From: JABFRJ01 sp031365465
GTDB taxonomy: Bacteria; Pseudomonadota; Alphaproteobacteria; Rhizobiales; Hyphomicrobiaceae
Direction: 5' to 3'
Assembly: GCA_031365465.1 (NCBI GenBank)
Contig: JANLYD010000226.1
Coordinates: 1-15,374, forward strand
DNA length: 15,374 bases
Within the stretch, counting starts at the first letter, position 1, and each line of letters opens with the position of its first letter. The position numbers were made by a program, and so were the translations under genes. Below, piece by piece: positions 14,459 to 15,374 of this stretch. Below the pieces are notes generated by a model. That model did no database searches and was not told the origin of the DNA. It was given only the letters and a program-made list of their open reading frames with translations.

Positions 14459-14473
14459 CGCTCAGGTGACGCC

Positions 14474-15034
14474 ATGAACACTTTTGCCAGGGTCGACGTC
14501 GAAACGTTTTTCCACTTTGCCGCTGAGCATCCCGAACAGCGTTACGAACTCGAACGGGGCGTAATCGTGCAGCAGATGACCGACGGCACCAAGCGACATG
14601 GCCTTGTGGCCTCGCAAATCGGCATGCTTCTGCGTCAACAGATCGATGCTAGCAAGTTATCGATGATCCACGATCGGGGCGTGAAAATCGGCACGTCAGC
14701 GCGATATCCAGACATCGTGGTCGAGCCCGCGACCGAACCTGGCGACAGTTTGTCCACCGCACAGCCGGTCGTGATCGTTGAGGTTTTGTCACCTTCAACC
14801 ACCGCCACCGATCTCAACGCTAAGGTTTCCGAGTATCTTTCGATTGCTTCGCTCGACGCCTACATCGTCGCCAGCCAAAGCGAACCAGCGCTGCTCGTGT
14901 GGCAGCGAGGCGACGATGGCAATTTTCCTGATGAGCCTGTCGAGATCGCGGGCTTGGACAACCGTTGCACACTCAAGGGCCGCCAGTTCGAAGCGGAACT
15001 GCCACTTTCCGACATTTATCGCGGCATCGTTTAA
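14474..15034 (+). CDS. Uma2-family putative PD-(D/E)XK endonuclease
   Basis: A 186-aa Uma2-family protein (DUF820). The nuclease-fold signature is visible: RYELERG (23-29), YPD (78-80) with D80, VVIVEVLSPST (99-109) with E103, and TDLNAKVSEYLSI (112-124) with K117 and Y121, followed by the AYIV strand. These match the PD...E..K catalytic arrangement of restriction-endonuclease-like folds, and no key residue is missing. The biological role of Uma2 proteins is unknown; many are amplified in cyanobacteria and other bacteria and some are linked to mobile elements. It starts 15 bp after nuoB with AGGTGA upstream (14464-14469), so it would be co-transcribed with nuoB although functionally unrelated. 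It is followed 12 bp later by a frameshifted gene. Codon usage is somewhat less GC3-biased than nuoB. Confidence 0.9.
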   Translation: MNTFARVDVETFFHFAAEHPEQRYELERGVIVQQMTDGTKRHGLVASQIGMLLRQQIDASKLSMIHDRGVKIGTSARYPDIVVEPATEPGDSLSTAQPVVIVEVLSPSTTATDLNAKVSEYLSIASLDAYIVASQSEPALLVWQRGDDGNFPDEPVEIAGLDNRCTLKGRQFEAELPLSDIYRGIV

Positions 15035-15046
15035 AAGCATTTGCGC

Positions 15047-15277
15047 ATGGCGAAACCGGTCAAACGCGAGCCACAGCCTTTCACCGTCGACGAATTCGCT
15101 GCCTGAAAAGATTGAACTGTGGGATGGCATGACCGTCCCGTACGAAAATGCAGGACTGCAAACGTTGCTGGCGAATTGGGGGGCCGATCGGGTAATATGG
15201 ATACTGGCCCCGACGTGTGGCGCGAGACACTGGCGGCCTATGAAGCCGCTGAACTCGCGAAGCTGACGAAGAGCTGA
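15047..15277 (+). pseudogene. Broken small gene downstream of Uma2 (two frameshifts)
   Basis: Three pieces of what looks like one small protein lie in alternating frames. Frame 2 from ATG 15047 gives MAKPVKREPQPFTVDEFAA then TGA at 15104. The frame shifted to positions divisible by 3 reads SLPEKIELWDG...GLQTLLANWGADRVIW (about 15093-15199). Frame 2 resumes as TGPDVWRETLAAYEAAELAK... and ends at TGA 15275-15277. Read together they give a plausible 75-80-aa protein (LPEKIELWDG, LLANWGADRVI, TGPDVWRETLAAYE). The second break is explained by a single missing base near 15200; the first by a small indel near 15100. I recall similar short hypothetical proteins of unknown function, so the family is uncertain. 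Sequencing error is the alternative to true decay. Confidence 0.6.
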
Positions 15278-15303
15278 TCGACCGCCGAACCCTGGAACGC
15301 AGA

Positions 15304-15374
15304 ATGCTGGCACTCCCCGAACTTTCTACCGCCGTAACGGCCGCCCTCGGCAGCTTGATCACCGCATCCAAAGC
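15304..15374 (+). CDS. Start of an ORF running off the window, possibly nuoC
   Basis: An ATG at 15304 opens a frame that is still open at the window edge (23 codons visible, MLALPELSTAVTAALGSLI...). A leucine/alanine-rich helix like this resembles the N-terminus of alphaproteobacterial NuoC, and nuoC normally follows nuoB, but too little is visible to be sure. The upstream frame is also open, so the start is uncertain; only a weak GGA (15294-15296) lies ahead of the ATG. Confidence 0.3.
   Translation, partial: MLALPELSTAVTAALGSLITASK

Noticed and set aside
14795..15313. 172-aa minus-strand frame over the Uma2 end and the broken gene
   Set aside because: Antisense to Uma2 with its catalytic residues; no recognisable domain or ribosome-binding site.
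1..15374. CRISPR array, tRNA/rRNA genes, IS element or prophage
   Set aside because: No regularly spaced repeats, no tRNA-like cloverleaf noticed, and no transposase, integrase or phage structural protein in any frame.

Overview
The window is a GC-rich chromosomal segment from an alphaproteobacterium, most likely of the order Hyphomicrobiales. The evidence is the gene families present (AcnA-type aconitase, DUF849/BKACE, a long AsmA-family protein beginning with a VDWNGYR-like segment, a UvrD/PcrA helicase with a C-terminal Tudor-like tail, NuoB), the strong GC3 bias, and long inverted-repeat elements of a kind I associate with Bradyrhizobium/Rhodopseudomonas-like genomes. The taxonomic placement is inference. 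It reads as ordinary chromosome with two small accessory patches.

Layout, left to right. (1) The 3' five-sixths of acnA (TCA cycle aconitase) enters from the left edge. It is followed by a GC-rich hairpin and a 174-bp nested palindromic element. (2) A beta-keto acid cleavage enzyme (DUF849/BKACE) lies on the + strand. (3) A compact Phd-type antitoxin / VapC-type PIN toxin pair overlaps by ATGA. It is preceded by a small palindrome and has AT-richer codons than its neighbours, suggesting lateral acquisition. (4) A monocistronic cold-shock gene ends in a textbook intrinsic terminator. (5) About 360 bp without a convincing gene follows, then a 74-aa conserved-looking small protein. (6) A 3.7-kb AsmA-family gene lies on the minus strand, and a UvrD/PcrA-like helicase is divergent from it. 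(7) A Tat-signal Acg-like nitroreductase lies on the minus strand, divergent from an exported TPR protein. (8) nuoB comes next, followed 15 bp later by a Uma2-family putative nuclease, then a small gene broken by two frameshifts, then an ORF at the right edge that could be the start of nuoC.

How the genes relate. There is no single pathway here. The functional units are the toxin-antitoxin pair and the respiratory complex I gene nuoB. nuoB has no nuoA directly upstream, and if the edge ORF is nuoC, a Uma2 cassette with a decaying partner separates nuoB from it. AsmA-like protein (envelope lipid transport or biogenesis), nitroreductase and TPR protein act at or beyond the inner membrane. UvrD acts in DNA repair and transcription-coupled conflict resolution.

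I did not find a convincing new multi-gene system. The items most worth checking are the split or orphan nuoB locus with its frameshifted Uma2 neighbour, the nested palindrome after acnA, and the BKACE paralogue with a replaced residue at an otherwise conserved active-site position.
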